From: Solen grandis
Taxonomy: Eukaryota; Mollusca; Bivalvia; Adapedonta; Solenidae
NCBI GenBank assembly: GCA_021229015.1
Contig: CM037782.1
Span: forward strand, 64,604,108-64,668,107
Direction of reading: 5' to 3'
DNA length: 64,000 bases
Each line of letters begins with the position of its first letter. Within the stretch, counting starts at the first letter, position 1. Both the position numbers and the translations under genes were made by a program. The notes under the pieces are model-generated. The model worked only from the letters and a program-made list of their open reading frames with translations, was not told where the DNA came from and ran no database searches. This document shows, one piece after another, positions 10,990-21,834 of this stretch.

Positions 10990-11546
10990 CTATCATTCTA
11001 AGTCGACAATATCACAAATGTTAAACATTCTTTATCTTAACGTTTAAGCACTGATATCTATAATGAAATAAAAATCAATAAAATGTCATTGTGTAAAAGT
11101 CAAAAGTCCAATCCGTCATTCTCGGTCCATTTCGTCCGAGTGGACTAGACTCATCAACACCATTTTACCGTTTAAATATTGCATAACATCACCAATAATA
11201 GTTTTTCATGAACAATAGTATCATTTACATTACAAAAATGAATAAAAGTAGTGAAACATACCCAGTTATGATATTATTTACTCCATTTGGTAGCTTTATC
11301 GATTACGTGTGTATTGCGAAATAGACTTGGTTTCGTTGGAAAAGGTAATACATGTATAATGATATAATATATCTGATATATAATTATATTGTTTTCTCTT
11401 AACTTCAATAAATTGATATATTTTAACAATTTATTAGCTAAATCACTAAATATTTTGCAATAAAATGCCGTAATATTAAAATAAAAACTCCATTTCGCTA
11501 TTCTCGGTCCATTTCGTGAAATGGAGTCCATTTCGCTATTCATACC
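10990..11546 (-). repeat. right inverted arm of the 7.1-11.5 kb element
   Basis: Reverse-complement partner of 7132-7690. The block CTATTCTCGGTCCATTTC occurs near 11497 and again, eroded, near 11118. The arm ends at 11546 with the sequence reading ATTCATACC. Confidence 0.7.
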
Positions 11547-11549
11547 GTG

Positions 11550-12000
11550 GATCTAGACATTTATTAAATATATGATGTATAAAAAAAATATAAGAAGGAT
11601 ATTATCCAGTGTAAGAGCGTTTTATATTTTTGTCATAAATGAGAAAAAAATATTCAAATTAATTCAGTTCAATATTAAAAACATCATACTAATTTGTTCT
11701 CTTTTATATTAAATATGTGTATTGCCAAAAAAAAAACACAGCTAGTGACGTCACAGTCTCTTTTTATAGATTGCAAAGTTTCTGTATGTATAACGCTTTT
11801 TAATTCAAGGGACGTAATTTACGATTATTAGATACCGCTAGATAATCGACGAGATCTCGAGCGGTGTGTTTATTTTAATATTACTACTATTTGCTTGTTT
11901 CGAATATGATGTTGACAAAGTTTACAAAATAATGCATGTGTGAGTACTGAATACAGCTCATTTATTTTCTTCATCATTTCTTTCCATAAAATATGTAAAT
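11550..12000. other. AT-rich stretch without recognised feature
   Basis: Contains GTGACGTCAC at about 11745 and a CGAGATCTCG palindrome near 11850 but no frame or repeat unit. Confidence 0.5.
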
Positions 12001-12185
12001 AATGTTTAAAGCTTGGTAACCTTTGACCCTGACGTCACCATCGCCGTCTGGAGCATGCACAAGGTCCACGCATGCGTGGGGAGGCTTCCGCCGAGCAGAG
12101 TCGACCAGCCATTTTGAGCCAATGCAGACGCTAGTGAAAACTCAAAGCAAATAATCGACGACAAGTTCTAGATCCTGTCTAAGGT
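12000..12185 (+). promoter_or_regulatory. candidate promoter and untranslated first exon
   Basis: A short GC-richer island sits in AT-rich surroundings. It holds TGACGTCA (CRE-like, near 12031), a CATGCGTGGGG block, and CCATTTTGAGCC near 12109, which fits a YY1-type motif common near transcription starts. About 60 bp downstream, CTAAG|GTAGGA at 12183/12184 has the form of a splice donor. The only ATG between has a 10-codon frame, so the exon would be 5' untranslated. This is inference from motif arrangement. No transcript evidence is available, and no definite second exon could be joined to it. Confidence 0.35.
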
Positions 12186-12189
12186 AGGA

Positions 12190-12590
12190 AACCCTTCCAT
12201 AGTGTTTAACACACCATAATTGTAGCCAAGTACAGTAAAGCGAATTGTTTACACAATGTTACTATCAATTTCTGGGAATACCAGTAAGTTGTACTTTCGT
12301 TTTCGAATTGTCATTGAAATTTATATTTCTCAAATTCAATATCAGACATTAATTTACAATACTATACATAAATACCTTTAATGCAATTGTATCTTTTGGA
12401 AATGAATACATATGGGTTAATAAGATTAGGTATTAGATGGGGATTTTAATCGGCCAAAATTCTCTGTCACGACAAAAAGAAAAGACTGATTGGAAATTCA
12501 AAAAAGTAAAAGAAAGTGATGCCATTTTTCAATTAAAGTTTCTATGATAGTCCCATTCACCTGATAAAATAATCATTCACTATATGCGAA
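12190..12590. repeat. left part of a dispersed family also at 24673
   Basis: The segment ACTTTCGTTTTCGAATTG to TCTCAAATTCA at about 12290-12345 matches 24673-24715. In both places a block with GGGAAA, AATCACAATT and CTCCCTTTT follows, so they appear to be copies of one longer element. Confidence 0.5.
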
Positions 12591-12591
12591 A

Positions 12592-13220
12592 ATTGCTGGT
12601 TACTTTGGGTCACTTTCGATTTTGATTTGGATAGAAGGGAAAGAATCACAATTCCATTTATATGTGTTGTCTCCCTTTTCGAGTCCTGGTGGGTTGTATT
12701 ACCGTGGTATTTAGCTTTCAGAAATAAGTTACGAATAGAAGAAGAAATATTCAAATGAAAAATTTATCTTTCAGTAATCCTCAACATTAAATTGATAAAA
12801 TAAATGATTGTGAATTCTCTTAGTCTAGAACAATTTCTTCTTGATAAAAATATTGACAATGTAAACACTACGTAGTACATATTTCAGCACTTTCTTGGTA
12901 GGGTATTACCATTGCTGGTTACTTTGGGTCACTTTCGATTTTGATTTGGATAGAAGGGAAAGAATCACAATTCCATTTATATGTGTTGTCTCCCTTTTCG
13001 TATCCTGGTGGGTTGTATTACCGTGGTATTTAGCTTTCAGAAATAAGTTATGAATAGAAGAAGCATTCAAATGAAAAATTTATCTTTCAGTAATCCTCAA
13101 CATTTCATTGATAAAATGAATGACTGTGATTTCTCTAGAACAATTTCTTCTTGATAAAAATATTGTCAATGTAAACACTACATAGTACATATTTCAGCAC
13201 TTTCTTGGTAGGGTATTACC
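12592..13220 (+). repeat. 319-bp tandem duplication
   Basis: Copy 1 is 12592-12910 and copy 2 is 12911-13220. Both start at ATTGCTGGTTACTTTGGGTC and end with GGTAGGGTATTACC. They differ by scattered substitutions and small indels, so the duplication is fairly recent. Related fragments (GAAGGGAAAGAATCACAAT plus TCTCCCTTTTC) occur at 17520-17575 and 24850-24910. The reverse complement GGTAATACCCTACC lies at 13587-13600. Confidence 0.9.
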
Positions 13221-13716
13221 AATGCATATATAAACTTCATCCCTAGTATTTTTTAGATCAAATATCATCATAATAAATATTCTATGGTGTTCATTGTGCT
13301 GTCCTGCAACATTTAGAATGATTTTTATTGTATATATCTATTTTTTTTAATTATTGTTTCGAAATAGGTAGAAAATATTTTAAATTTACATAGAATTTTG
13401 GTTGTTAAAAGGGCATTTTAGAAGAAATGCAAAATCTCACTTGGAAATAGCTAATAACTAAGGTTTTAAGTTTTGACAGATAGCACTTAGTATCTGTTTA
13501 CTTTTAGTATACAAATGATATTGAGACAAATTTCACGAGACCTATATTCCTGTTATTTCTGAATACCCCGGTAATATACGACCACCGGTAATACCCTACC
13601 CTAGTATATATTCTCATATACCACACAGTATTGTAGATCATCATTTTATCATTATTATACCACAGGAACCTGATATTCAGTCAAAAAAAACAAAGACCTT
13701 TAAAAAAAATCTTCCC

Positions 13717-13987
13717 CCTCTCTATATTAATAAACTCCAGGAATGCAATGCCTCCCATACCCCACCCACCTCTCCGATACAGAAATAATTGTTGGGACAG
13801 CTTTGAAAAGGATTTTTCTGGTCTGGACAATTAAAGGGGTTAATTATCTCTCAAATTATATCCATACCATTAATGTTTTGTGTTTAATACCACTGAAAAT
13901 CTCTACCGCTAATTTCTTATGTCGTAGCAGCCATGGGTGGGGTATGGAAGGTGTTGCATTCCTGGTGTTTATTTATACATAGAGAGG
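13717..13987. mobile_element. 271-bp MITE with ~50-bp imperfect inverted ends
   Basis: The left end starts CCTCTCTAT and continues to CCAGGAATGCAATGCC and ATACCCCACCCA. The right end mirrors this with TGGGTGGGGTATGG, GTTGCATTCCTGG and ATAGAGAGG. Arms differ by a few substitutions and one- or two-base gaps. No coding frame or clear target duplication. Confidence 0.7.
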
Positions 13988-13989
13988 TC

Positions 13990-14195
13990 AATTTCGTCGG
14001 CGGCAGGGGCGTCCCCATCTGCTTGTCCGGAGCATAACTGTCACCATAAGTTTGAATGACTTGAGACTTGATATGTATGTTTCTTGCAATGACCCAGAGT
14101 GCAGTGCACAAAACCATAACTCTACCTTGTGCGCTTTTTGAGTTATTCCCCTTTGATAGATTTTCTTGGAGGATTTCTTGTCTGAAGCATAACTA
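13990..14195 (+). repeat. dispersed unit, second copy at 16436-16680
   Basis: Both copies carry TTGAATGACTTGAGACTTG, CTTGCAATGACC, AACTCTACCTTGTGCGC, TTTTTGAGTTATTCCCC and TTGATTTCTT-like then TTGTC. In the second copy the order is permuted, consistent with a tandem unit of roughly 190 bp. The tandem-core element at 14197 lies between them. Confidence 0.65.
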
Positions 14196-14196
14196 T

Positions 14197-16240
14197 TTTG
14201 CTCACCTGAGCAAAGCTCAGTGTGAGCTATTGTGATCCTGTGAGTGTCTGTCAAGCGGCGTCAACAATTTTTAGTGTTTACACTCTATCACCTTTATTTC
14301 TTAAGCAATCATCTTCAAACAATGTTTATGACCATAATGTCTTGATTGAGTTCGATTATGGCTGAGATCCATCAATTAGGTCAGGAGTTATGCCCCTTTT
14401 AATATTAAAAAAAATGTCACATTTCACGTTGTTTACACTCTAGCATCTTCATCTTCTGAGCAATCATCTTCAAACTTTAGGGCAATGCTTATGACCATAA
14501 GGTCTCGATTGAGTTCAATTATGGCTGAAATCCATCAATTAGGTCAGGAGTTATGCCCCTTTTAATATTAAAAAAATGCCATAATTCATGTTGTTTACAC
14601 TCTAGCATCTTCATCTTTTGAGCAATCATCTTTAAACTTTGTGAAAATACTTATGACCATAATGTCCCGATTGTGATCGATTATGGCTAAGATCCATCAA
14701 TTAGTTCAGGAGTTATGTCCCTTTTAATATTCAAAAAATGCAATAATTCATGTTGTTTACACTCTAGCATCTTCATCTTTTGAGGAATCATCTTCTAACT
14801 TTATGGCAATGCTTATGACCATAATGTCTAGGTTGAGTTTGATTATAGCTGAGATTGGTTGATAAGGTCATGAGTTAAGCCCCTTTTAATATAAAAAAAA
14901 GCCAGATTTCACTTTGCTTACACTCTAGCATCTTCATCTTTTGACCAATAATATTTAAACTTTTTGGCAATGCTTATGACCATAAGGTCTCAATTGAGTT
15001 TGATTATAACTGAGATCTGCCAATTAGGTCAGGAGTTAAGCCCCTTTTAATATTAAAAAAAATGCCATATTTCACTTTGTTTACACTCTAGCATCTTCAT
15101 CTTTTGAGCAATCATCTTCAAACTTTATGACAATGTTTATGACTATAATGTCTCAATTGATTTTAATCATCTTTAAACTTTGTGACAATACTTATGACCA
15201 TAATGTCCCTATTGTGATTGATTATGGCTAAGATCCATCAATTAGTTCAGGAGTTACGTCCCTTTTAATATTCAAAAAATGCAATAATTCATGTTGTTTA
15301 CACTCTAGCATCTTCATCTTTTGAGGAATCATCTTCTAACTTTATGGCAATGCTTATGAACACTCTAGCATCTTCATCTTTTGACCAATAATATTTAAAC
15401 TTTTTGGCAATGCTTATGACCATAAGGTCTCAATTGAGTTTGATTATAACTGAGATCTGCCAATTAGGTCAGGAGTTAAGCCCCTTTTAATATTCAAAAA
15501 ATGCCATATTTCACTTTGTTTACACTCTAGCATCTTCATCTTTTGAGCAATCATCTTCAAACTTTATGACAATGTTTATGACCATAAGGTCTCAATTGAG
15601 TTTGATTATAACTGAGATCTGCCAATTAGGTCAGGAGTTAAGCCCCTTTTAATATAAAAAATGCCAGATTTCACTTTGTTTACACTCTAGCATCTTTATC
15701 TTTTGAGCAATCTTCTTCAAACTTTATGGCAATGTTTATGACCATAATGTCTCCATTGAGTTTGATTATGGCTAAGCTATCAATCCAGATTTCACTTGGT
15801 TTACACTCTAGCATCTTCATCGTTTGAGCAATCATCTTCAACATTTTTGGCAATGCTTATGACCATAATGTCTCGATTGAGATCGATTAAAGCTGAGATC
15901 TGTTGATAAGGTCAGGAGTTATGCCCCTTTTAATATTCAAAAAAATGCCAGATTTCACTTTTATTACACTCTAGCATCTTCATTTTTTTTAGCAATCATC
16001 TTCAAATTTTATGACATTGTTAATGACAATAATGTCTTAATTGAGTTCAATTGTGGCTGAGATGGGCCATTTAGGTCAGGAGTTGTGCCCCTTTTAATAC
16101 AAAAAATGCAAGATTTCACTTTGTTTATTCTCTACCTACTTCATTTTTTTAACAATTTTTTTAAACTTATAGACAATGTTTATGGCTAGAATCTCGTAAT
16201 CGGGTTCAATTATAACTGATATACTAATTAATTTAGGAGT
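14197..16240 (+). mobile_element. long tandem-core element (~160-bp units)
   Basis: It opens with a hairpin-forming GCTCACCTGAGC aaa GCTCAGTGTGAGC and TTGTGATC, followed by GCGTCAACAATTT. About eleven to twelve units follow, each containing TTTACACTCTAGCATCTTC, CTTATGACCATAA, GATTATGGCTGAGATC and GGTCAGGAGTTATGCCCC. Unit starts are near 14432, 14588, 14748, 14910, 15078, 15298, 15359, 15519, 15676, 15800 and 15964. Spacing is mostly 155-165 bp, with one truncated unit near 15300-15360 and decay toward the right. The same opening hairpin begins the element at 17692, so the two share a family end but have unrelated cores. Confidence 0.75.
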
Positions 16241-16435
16241 TATCAGGGTTGTCAAAATGTTTCAGAGTAGGCGATTTTTTTTTTAAAGTAACAGATTAAG
16301 CCGGGGGTCAATGAATTTTAGCATTTTCAGACCTACCCAGAAGCCATATCCTTGCAAGTAGTTCTCTATTTTGCTTGTCTAAAAAATGTAAAAAGAAAAA
16401 AACGAAGTAGCAAATTTTGTTAAGTTAAAACATTA

Positions 16436-16680
16436 CCATAAAAGAACCGTAACTCTACCTTGTGCGCTTTTTGAGTTATTCCCCTTTGATTGATTTTCTT
16501 AGAGCATTTCTTGTCCGGATCATAACTTTTTCATCATAGGTTTGTTTTTCATCATAATTTTGAATGACTTGAGACTTGGTTTGTATGTTTCCTGCAATGA
16601 CCAGAGTGTAGTGCAAAAGAACCGTAACCCTTCTTTAATTTAATTTTGTTTCTTGCAATGACCTGGAGTGATACTAAATT
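16436..16680 (+). repeat. second copy of the 13990 dispersed unit
   Basis: Contains GTAACTCTACCTTGTGCGC, ATTCCCCTTTGAT and GACTTGAGACTTG. Slightly more eroded than the copy at 13990-14195. Confidence 0.65.
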
Positions 16681-16689
16681 CTTAAAAGA

Positions 16690-17690
16690 AAGTGACAAAC
16701 TGGCATCTTTACTGTCAACAGATAAGTCATCGTCAGGCGACTCATCCGACTCGCGGAGTTCTAGTTTATATTTATTTTACTGAATATCGGTGTCCTGTGA
16801 TTATACCATACAGTAGTGTGTAGCATCATTTATTCTATCATATTTTTAAAATACATTACAATTTCTATCTTGGTCCCTTAAACCTGATAAAATCATTATC
16901 ATACTTTCTCCTGGTTTCGGCCCTTACTCTGGTTTCGTGACCCTATAAAAGATTTGATTTACCACACATGCCTTTCTTGGAAATATACGGAAATGCGATA
17001 TCTATGTAGTTGTGTTGTTTGTTTAGAAAACAAATTTTAATGCAAATAATAATTATACAGGTTAAAAAAGAAAAACTGTATGAATATCAAAATCAATCCA
17101 TTTTTTTAAGCATTAGGTAGTTCATTTGTTGTATTTTTCAATGATTTGACATTATTTTTTGTTTTAAATAAAGTATTATCTGCACTTCCGGTTTAAATCC
17201 AAATTATAAACAATGACAGTCATTTTGTTTTGCATGCAAAGTAGAAAAACGCAAGTAATGTTAAGGGTAATGAATTGATGAGAAACTGCAGAACATGGAA
17301 AAAAATAGCATTACATAGCCTATCAAGGTCTGTTATAAAACGTACTTGATATTTTCATCGAAATGTTCAATGTTGTTCACATATTTTGAGTTTGTTTTTG
17401 GTGTCATTTCATGATTTGTTAAAAAGCATCCAAATGCACATGCGCGAAAAATTAACATTAGGGTCACGAAAGTAGGACAAACCATGCTGCTTATTTAAAA
17501 AATAACTGGTCACTTCCAATTTTGATGAAAGGGAAAGAATCACAATGAAGTCAAATATGATGTCTCCCTTTTCAAATTAAGGATTTTGTAAATGCTATAC
17601 TATAGAAAGATTTTGAATTTTTCAGATACTAGTACTTAAATGTAATGGGGAGAAGTGTTGTGTTTCTATGGTGATTGATAGGAGCTATTT
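16690..17690. other. AT-rich stretch with one dispersed fragment
   Basis: No frame was supported. At 17505-17640 the words AACTGGTCACTTCC, GGGAAAGAATCACAAT and TGTCTCCCTTTTC mark a diverged copy of the family duplicated at 12592-13220. Confidence 0.5.
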
Positions 17691-17691
17691 G

Positions 17692-18589
17692 TTAGCTCAC
17701 CTGAGCACAAAGTGCTCAAGGTGAGCTTTTGTGATCGCCCTTCGTCTGGCGTCGTCCGTCGTCAACAATTTGCTTTAAACGACATCTCCTCTGAAACCGC
17801 TGGACAGAATTTAATGAAACTTGGCAGGTATGTTCCTTGGGTGAGGCTCTACAAAAGTTGCTAAAATAAAGCTGATCCATGAAGAACTCTGGTTGCCATG
17901 ACAACAAAAAGAAAAATAATTTGAAAACTTTAAAAATAATCTCCTTCAAAACTACTGGCCAGATTTCAAAATAAATTGGTACATATGTTCCTTGGGTCAA
18001 CCTCTACCAAAGTTACTAAAATTATTCCGATCCGTAAAAAACATGGCCGCCAGGGGCGGGGCTTATTTGCCTTATATGTATATAGGGAAACCTTTAAACA
18101 ACATCTCCTCTGAAACCACTGGACAGAATTTGATAAAACTTGGCAGGGGTGATCCTTGGGTCAACTTTCACAAAAGTTGCTAAAATAAAGTTGATCCATG
18201 TATAACTGTGGTTGCCATGGCTCTGGCCAGATTTCAAAATAAATTGGTACAGATGTTCCTTGGGTCAACCTCTACCAAAGTTACTAAAATTATTCTGATC
18301 CGTAAAAAAACATGGCCGCCAGGGGCGGGGCTTATTTACCTTATATGTATATAGAGAAACCTTTAAACAACATCTCCTCTGAAACCACTGGACAGAATTT
18401 GAGTAAACTTGGCAGGGATGATCCTTGGGTCAACCTTCACAAAAGTTGCTAAAATAAACTTGATCCATGTAGAACTCTGGTTGCCATGGCAACAAAAAGA
18501 AAAATAATTTGAAAACTATAAAAATCATCTTCTTCAAAACTACGGCCAGTTTTTAAAATAAATTGGTACAGATGTTCCTATCTATAAAA
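17692..18589 (+). mobile_element. tandem-core element interrupted by the assembly gap
   Basis: It begins with a near-perfect hairpin, GCTCACCTGAGCAC aaa GTGCTCAAGGTGAGC, then TTTTGTGATCGCCC and GTCGTCCGTCGTCAACAA. Three long units follow from about 17770, 18090 and 18355. They share ACATCTCCTCTGAAAC, CTGGACAGAATTTGA, AACTTGGCAGG, CCTTGGGTCAAC and ATGGCCGCCAGGGGCGGGGC. The right end is cut by the run of N, so the total length is unknown. A diverged fragment of the same core occurs at about 20580-20720. Confidence 0.8.
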
Positions 18590-18689
18590 NNNNNNNNNNN
18601 NNNNNNNNNNNNNNNNNNNNNNNNNNNNNNNNNNNNNNNNNNNNNNNNNNNNNNNNNNNNNNNNNNNNNNNNNNNNNNNNNNNNNNNNN
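18590..18689. other. assembly gap of exactly 100 N
   Basis: A run of 100 N. This is the conventional placeholder for a gap of unknown size, so coordinates to the right are relative only. It lies between two different tandem-repeat elements, a typical place for assembly failure. Confidence 0.99.
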
Positions 18690-19330
18690 CTTTAAAGAAA
18701 AAAATCAGTATTTTCTGTAAATAAATCTTTATTATTCGTGTTTTGTCACCGGTCCGTCCGTCCGTTAGCGATTTTGTGTCTGCTCTGTATCTTAAGAACC
18801 ACTGGAAGGAAATTGAAGTAGTTTGAAAAAAAAAATGATAAGCATAAAGAGAGGATGTGCAGAACGTAGGTTTTGGGTGTCTTGGTTCAAGGTCAAGGTC
18901 ACACGTGAAGGTCACATGTCATACTATTATAATGTTAGAATAATTTGTGTTAGCTCTGTGTCTTAAGAACTAATGGAAGGAAATTGAAATTATTTGACAG
19001 AAATGTCAACCATACTAAGAGAATGTGCAGAGCATAGGTTCAAGGTCATGGTCACATTTAAAGGTCACAGGTCATATTTTCATAATGTTAAAATATTTTG
19101 TGTCTGCTTTGTATCTATTGAATCACTTGGGCAGATTTAAACTATTTGCCAAAAAATTGCAACCATACTGAGATGAAGTGCAGATCAAGTGCAAGTTTCA
19201 GCTGTATTGGTTCAATGTCATAGTATGAAGCAATATGTCATACTAATACAATGCGAAAATATTTCGTGTTTGTTTATTAGTCCCCTACCGGTGTTTACAC
19301 AAGAGGGGGCTGTAAGTTTGCCCTCCTTCT
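18690..19330 (+). repeat. three ~150-173-bp tandem units with a GTCC tract
   Basis: After the gap a CCGTCCGTCCGT tract is followed by units starting near 18773, 18946 and 19098 with TTTGTGTCTGC and TGTATCTTAAGAAC. Each unit also has AAGGTCA/GGTCACA runs. A TTAGTCCCCTACCGGTG segment at about 19278 is the start motif of the element found complete at 25459, here truncated. Confidence 0.75.
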
Positions 19331-21500
19331 TTCCGTCAGATCAAAATTCTGGTGGAGATGGTAATGAAAGCCACATCTTATTTAAATGTTGCTGTTAATA
19401 AAGTGCTTATCCATTTGTTAAGGGATTTTAATTTTCAAAATATTTCTTCGGGCGTATATTGCCCCAGCTCTCATTGGAGCTCTTGTTAGATATAGACTCA
19501 TATTAGTATGACCAACCTGCCCCCGCTATTTATCCTAATCTTAGGAATATTTCAAATTACCATAACGAGTCCATTGTGAGAGAGCAGCCCCCTCCACTAC
19601 CTTTCCCTCTCAAAAAAATATTTCAAGTCACATAACAATTGAGACGTTTCTGTCTGTTGTGAAATAGACAACAAGTTTAGAGACAGATCAGTCAGCACTG
19701 TCCCATCCCCACTATTCATTTTTATAATCACCTTGAATATCAGAAAAGAAGTTGCTGAAACAAGGATGGATTCTTTAAAAATTAGGCTTCCATTAGGCGA
19801 CCAAGTTTAACCGTTTACCTCATAAATATTTATTTTTAAGTTTATATTGTAACAGAAAACAGAAGCGTCAAAACTAGTTAATATGAGGCAAAGGGTTAAT
19901 TTTAATCCAAGTTAGATTGTAAAATCTTCATTCAGGTTTCAGATCACCAGGTTAATTCCTAAGTGGTGCTATCCATTGTTTTATTTAGACTGAAGTTACT
20001 TAGGTGAGTGATTTACAGTCAAAATGAAATGGCAAGACGCAGATAAGAGTGATTACCCAGCCGATATAATAATCATAATCAATGTCTTCTGGAAGTGTGT
20101 GTTTTGATGATGTTTTAATATATGTACATACCAATATTATTGTTCACTTATATAACCAGGAATGTTTTTATCTAAGTGTATTGTATGCATGTGTTAAGAA
20201 TTATTTCATCTTTTCATAAATTGTGTCTCTTGATGTTGCAGTGATGCTGCTTCGTTACACTTTATCCTGACTAGTAGGATTGTAAAGCGAGGACTGACAA
20301 TTAAACATTATCTTTGTCCATTTCTAGAAGAAAAAGAGAATAGCTTCATGTTCAGCCCTTAAAATATTATCAGTAGTCAAATAAGAATTTGATCAGATTT
20401 AGAAAGTTTGTTGTATACACATATTGTGCTTGATAATTTAATCTATTTAACTATGAATGCATTGTTGTTGAAACTGTTGTTGATGGATGTTTAATTTGAT
20501 TGGGGTAGGTTTTGATATTGTTGATTTCTTCTTTTGCTTTTTAGGTTTTTTTTTTGTTGTTTTAGGGTTGTTGTTTTGCTCACCCATGTACATTGTGCTT
20601 TAAGAAATCTTCTTTCTGAAACCAATAGACAGGATTGTATTTCATGTTGCACATATTATAGCCCTATGTCATAACTGCTAAAACAGAGTTAATCCGTGGA
20701 AAATTGAAACCCCCAGAGGAATTATTATCTTTTTAGAAAATTTCTTAATTCTATATTTCCACATTCTGTTTATGATTTTCAGAAAGTCAGATATTATTCA
20801 TCACAGAGACCTGTTGTATGTTGGTTTTAGAACTACAAATACAATGATTTTGCTACTCAAATATTGATTGATTTGTTCATTTTTCATTGTTGATGTAGGA
20901 ACAGAGGCGGTTACTGTTATGATTTAAACGTGTGTGTATCATATTTTACTCGTGTTCGTTAATGCAGAACCGCATTGCTATGATCCGCACTAAGCACGGA
21001 GAGGTACAGTTGAACTTGTCGTCGAAACTATACAACTCAGCTTGGTCAGCGAGGCCTGTTTTTGTTTTTCAGCTACATAAGACGGCTGTCGCCGTCTAAA
21101 AACAGCAGCTTACACAAGCATCTGCACTTATAAAACAGTCTTACTGAAACTTCTTCATAATCTTAATGGCCATAATATCCCCAGCCAAGTTCAGTTATTG
21201 AAGATATTAGACTTATGTTGTGGATGATATTAGACTTATAAATCTAGAAGTATGACCTTTGGAAAATCAGCATTTCATCAAATTTCTCAAGCAAACTTCT
21301 TCAAGGATGGTGTCTTTTGTCATAATCTCATGGCCAAGTTTAAATATGGCTAATGCTTACTCAGTAGATCAGAAGTTAAATCCTTTGAAATGCAAAAAAA
21401 AAAAAAAAATGTGCTCACTTGAAACTTTTAAGAAACATAGCCTTTTGGCACAATGTCTGTTTGTCTTGATTTGCTTGTCCGGACTGTAAGATATATATGC
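19331..21500. other. mostly unassigned intron-like stretch
   Basis: Holds an element end at about 19448-19485 (GGGCGTATATTGCC, GGAGCTCTTGTTAG), a core fragment at 20575-20720, and repeats near 21120-21480. A GC-richer patch at 20960-21100 contains a 45-codon frame starting at ATG 20962 and a hairpin AGACGGC TGTC GCCGTCT at 21080-21097. I could not decide between chance and an exon. Confidence 0.4.
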
Positions 21501-21507
21501 ATTGCAG

Positions 21508-21629
21508 GATGCCTCGATGAGACCAAGTGTGAAAAAAATGAGGATCCATCCGTTCTTCCCGATTACTTAGTTCTTGTAGGTGCATTGAGCGTCATTAACA
21601 TCTTATTTAAGAAGTATGTCATATCTTAG
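21508..21629 (+). CDS. candidate 3' coding exon, unknown protein
   Basis: Follows TGCATTGCAG, an acceptor-like end at 21507, and is open for 39 codons to TAG at 21627-21629, needing one base from an upstream exon. The peptide has a charged stretch with two cysteines (CLDETKCEKNEDPS), then a hydrophobic run (LPDYLVLVGALSVINILF) and a basic end, as in a tail-anchored membrane protein. The pyrimidine tract before the acceptor is poor. No upstream exon in matching phase was identified, although the promoter-like island at 12.0-12.2 kb is on the same strand. Frames of this length are common by chance, so this stays tentative. Confidence 0.22.
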
Positions 21630-21834
21630 TAATGACCATCTGAGAGCAGACTTGTTTCATTAACATCAAAAATAAGGATTTAATTAAAGCCATTGATTTC
21701 AGTAATGTAATACTTTAACCATATTCAGATGATTAAATCTTAAAACAAGACGACGTTATGGTCACCGGGTAAAACTGTATTCAATTGACACGCTTTATTG
21801 ATAAATATGCCACTTGATAAAGGAGATATGTATA

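Larger units (their letters stand above)
7132..11546. mobile_element. 4.4-kb element with ~0.55-kb terminal inverted repeats
   Basis: The outermost left bases GGTATGAATAGCGAAATGG (7132-) are mirrored by CCATTTCGCTATTCATACC ending at 11546. Similarity between arms continues inward for roughly 550 bp on each side. It passes through GACCGAGAATAGCGAAATGG, a CGTAATCGATAAAGCT segment and TATGCAATATTTAAACGGTAAA. By eye the arms are about 80-85 percent alike. The interior has several tandem arrays and a MITE but no frame that looks like a transposase. A target-site duplication was not found. A fold-back or long-TIR non-autonomous DNA element fits best. Confidence 0.65.

Noticed and set aside
20962..21100. 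45-codon frame in a GC-richer patch followed by a 7-bp hairpin
   Set aside because: A 36-bp micro-exon with AG and GT ends can be drawn at 20968-21003, but its phase does not fit the candidate exon at 21508. Could equally be repeat-derived.
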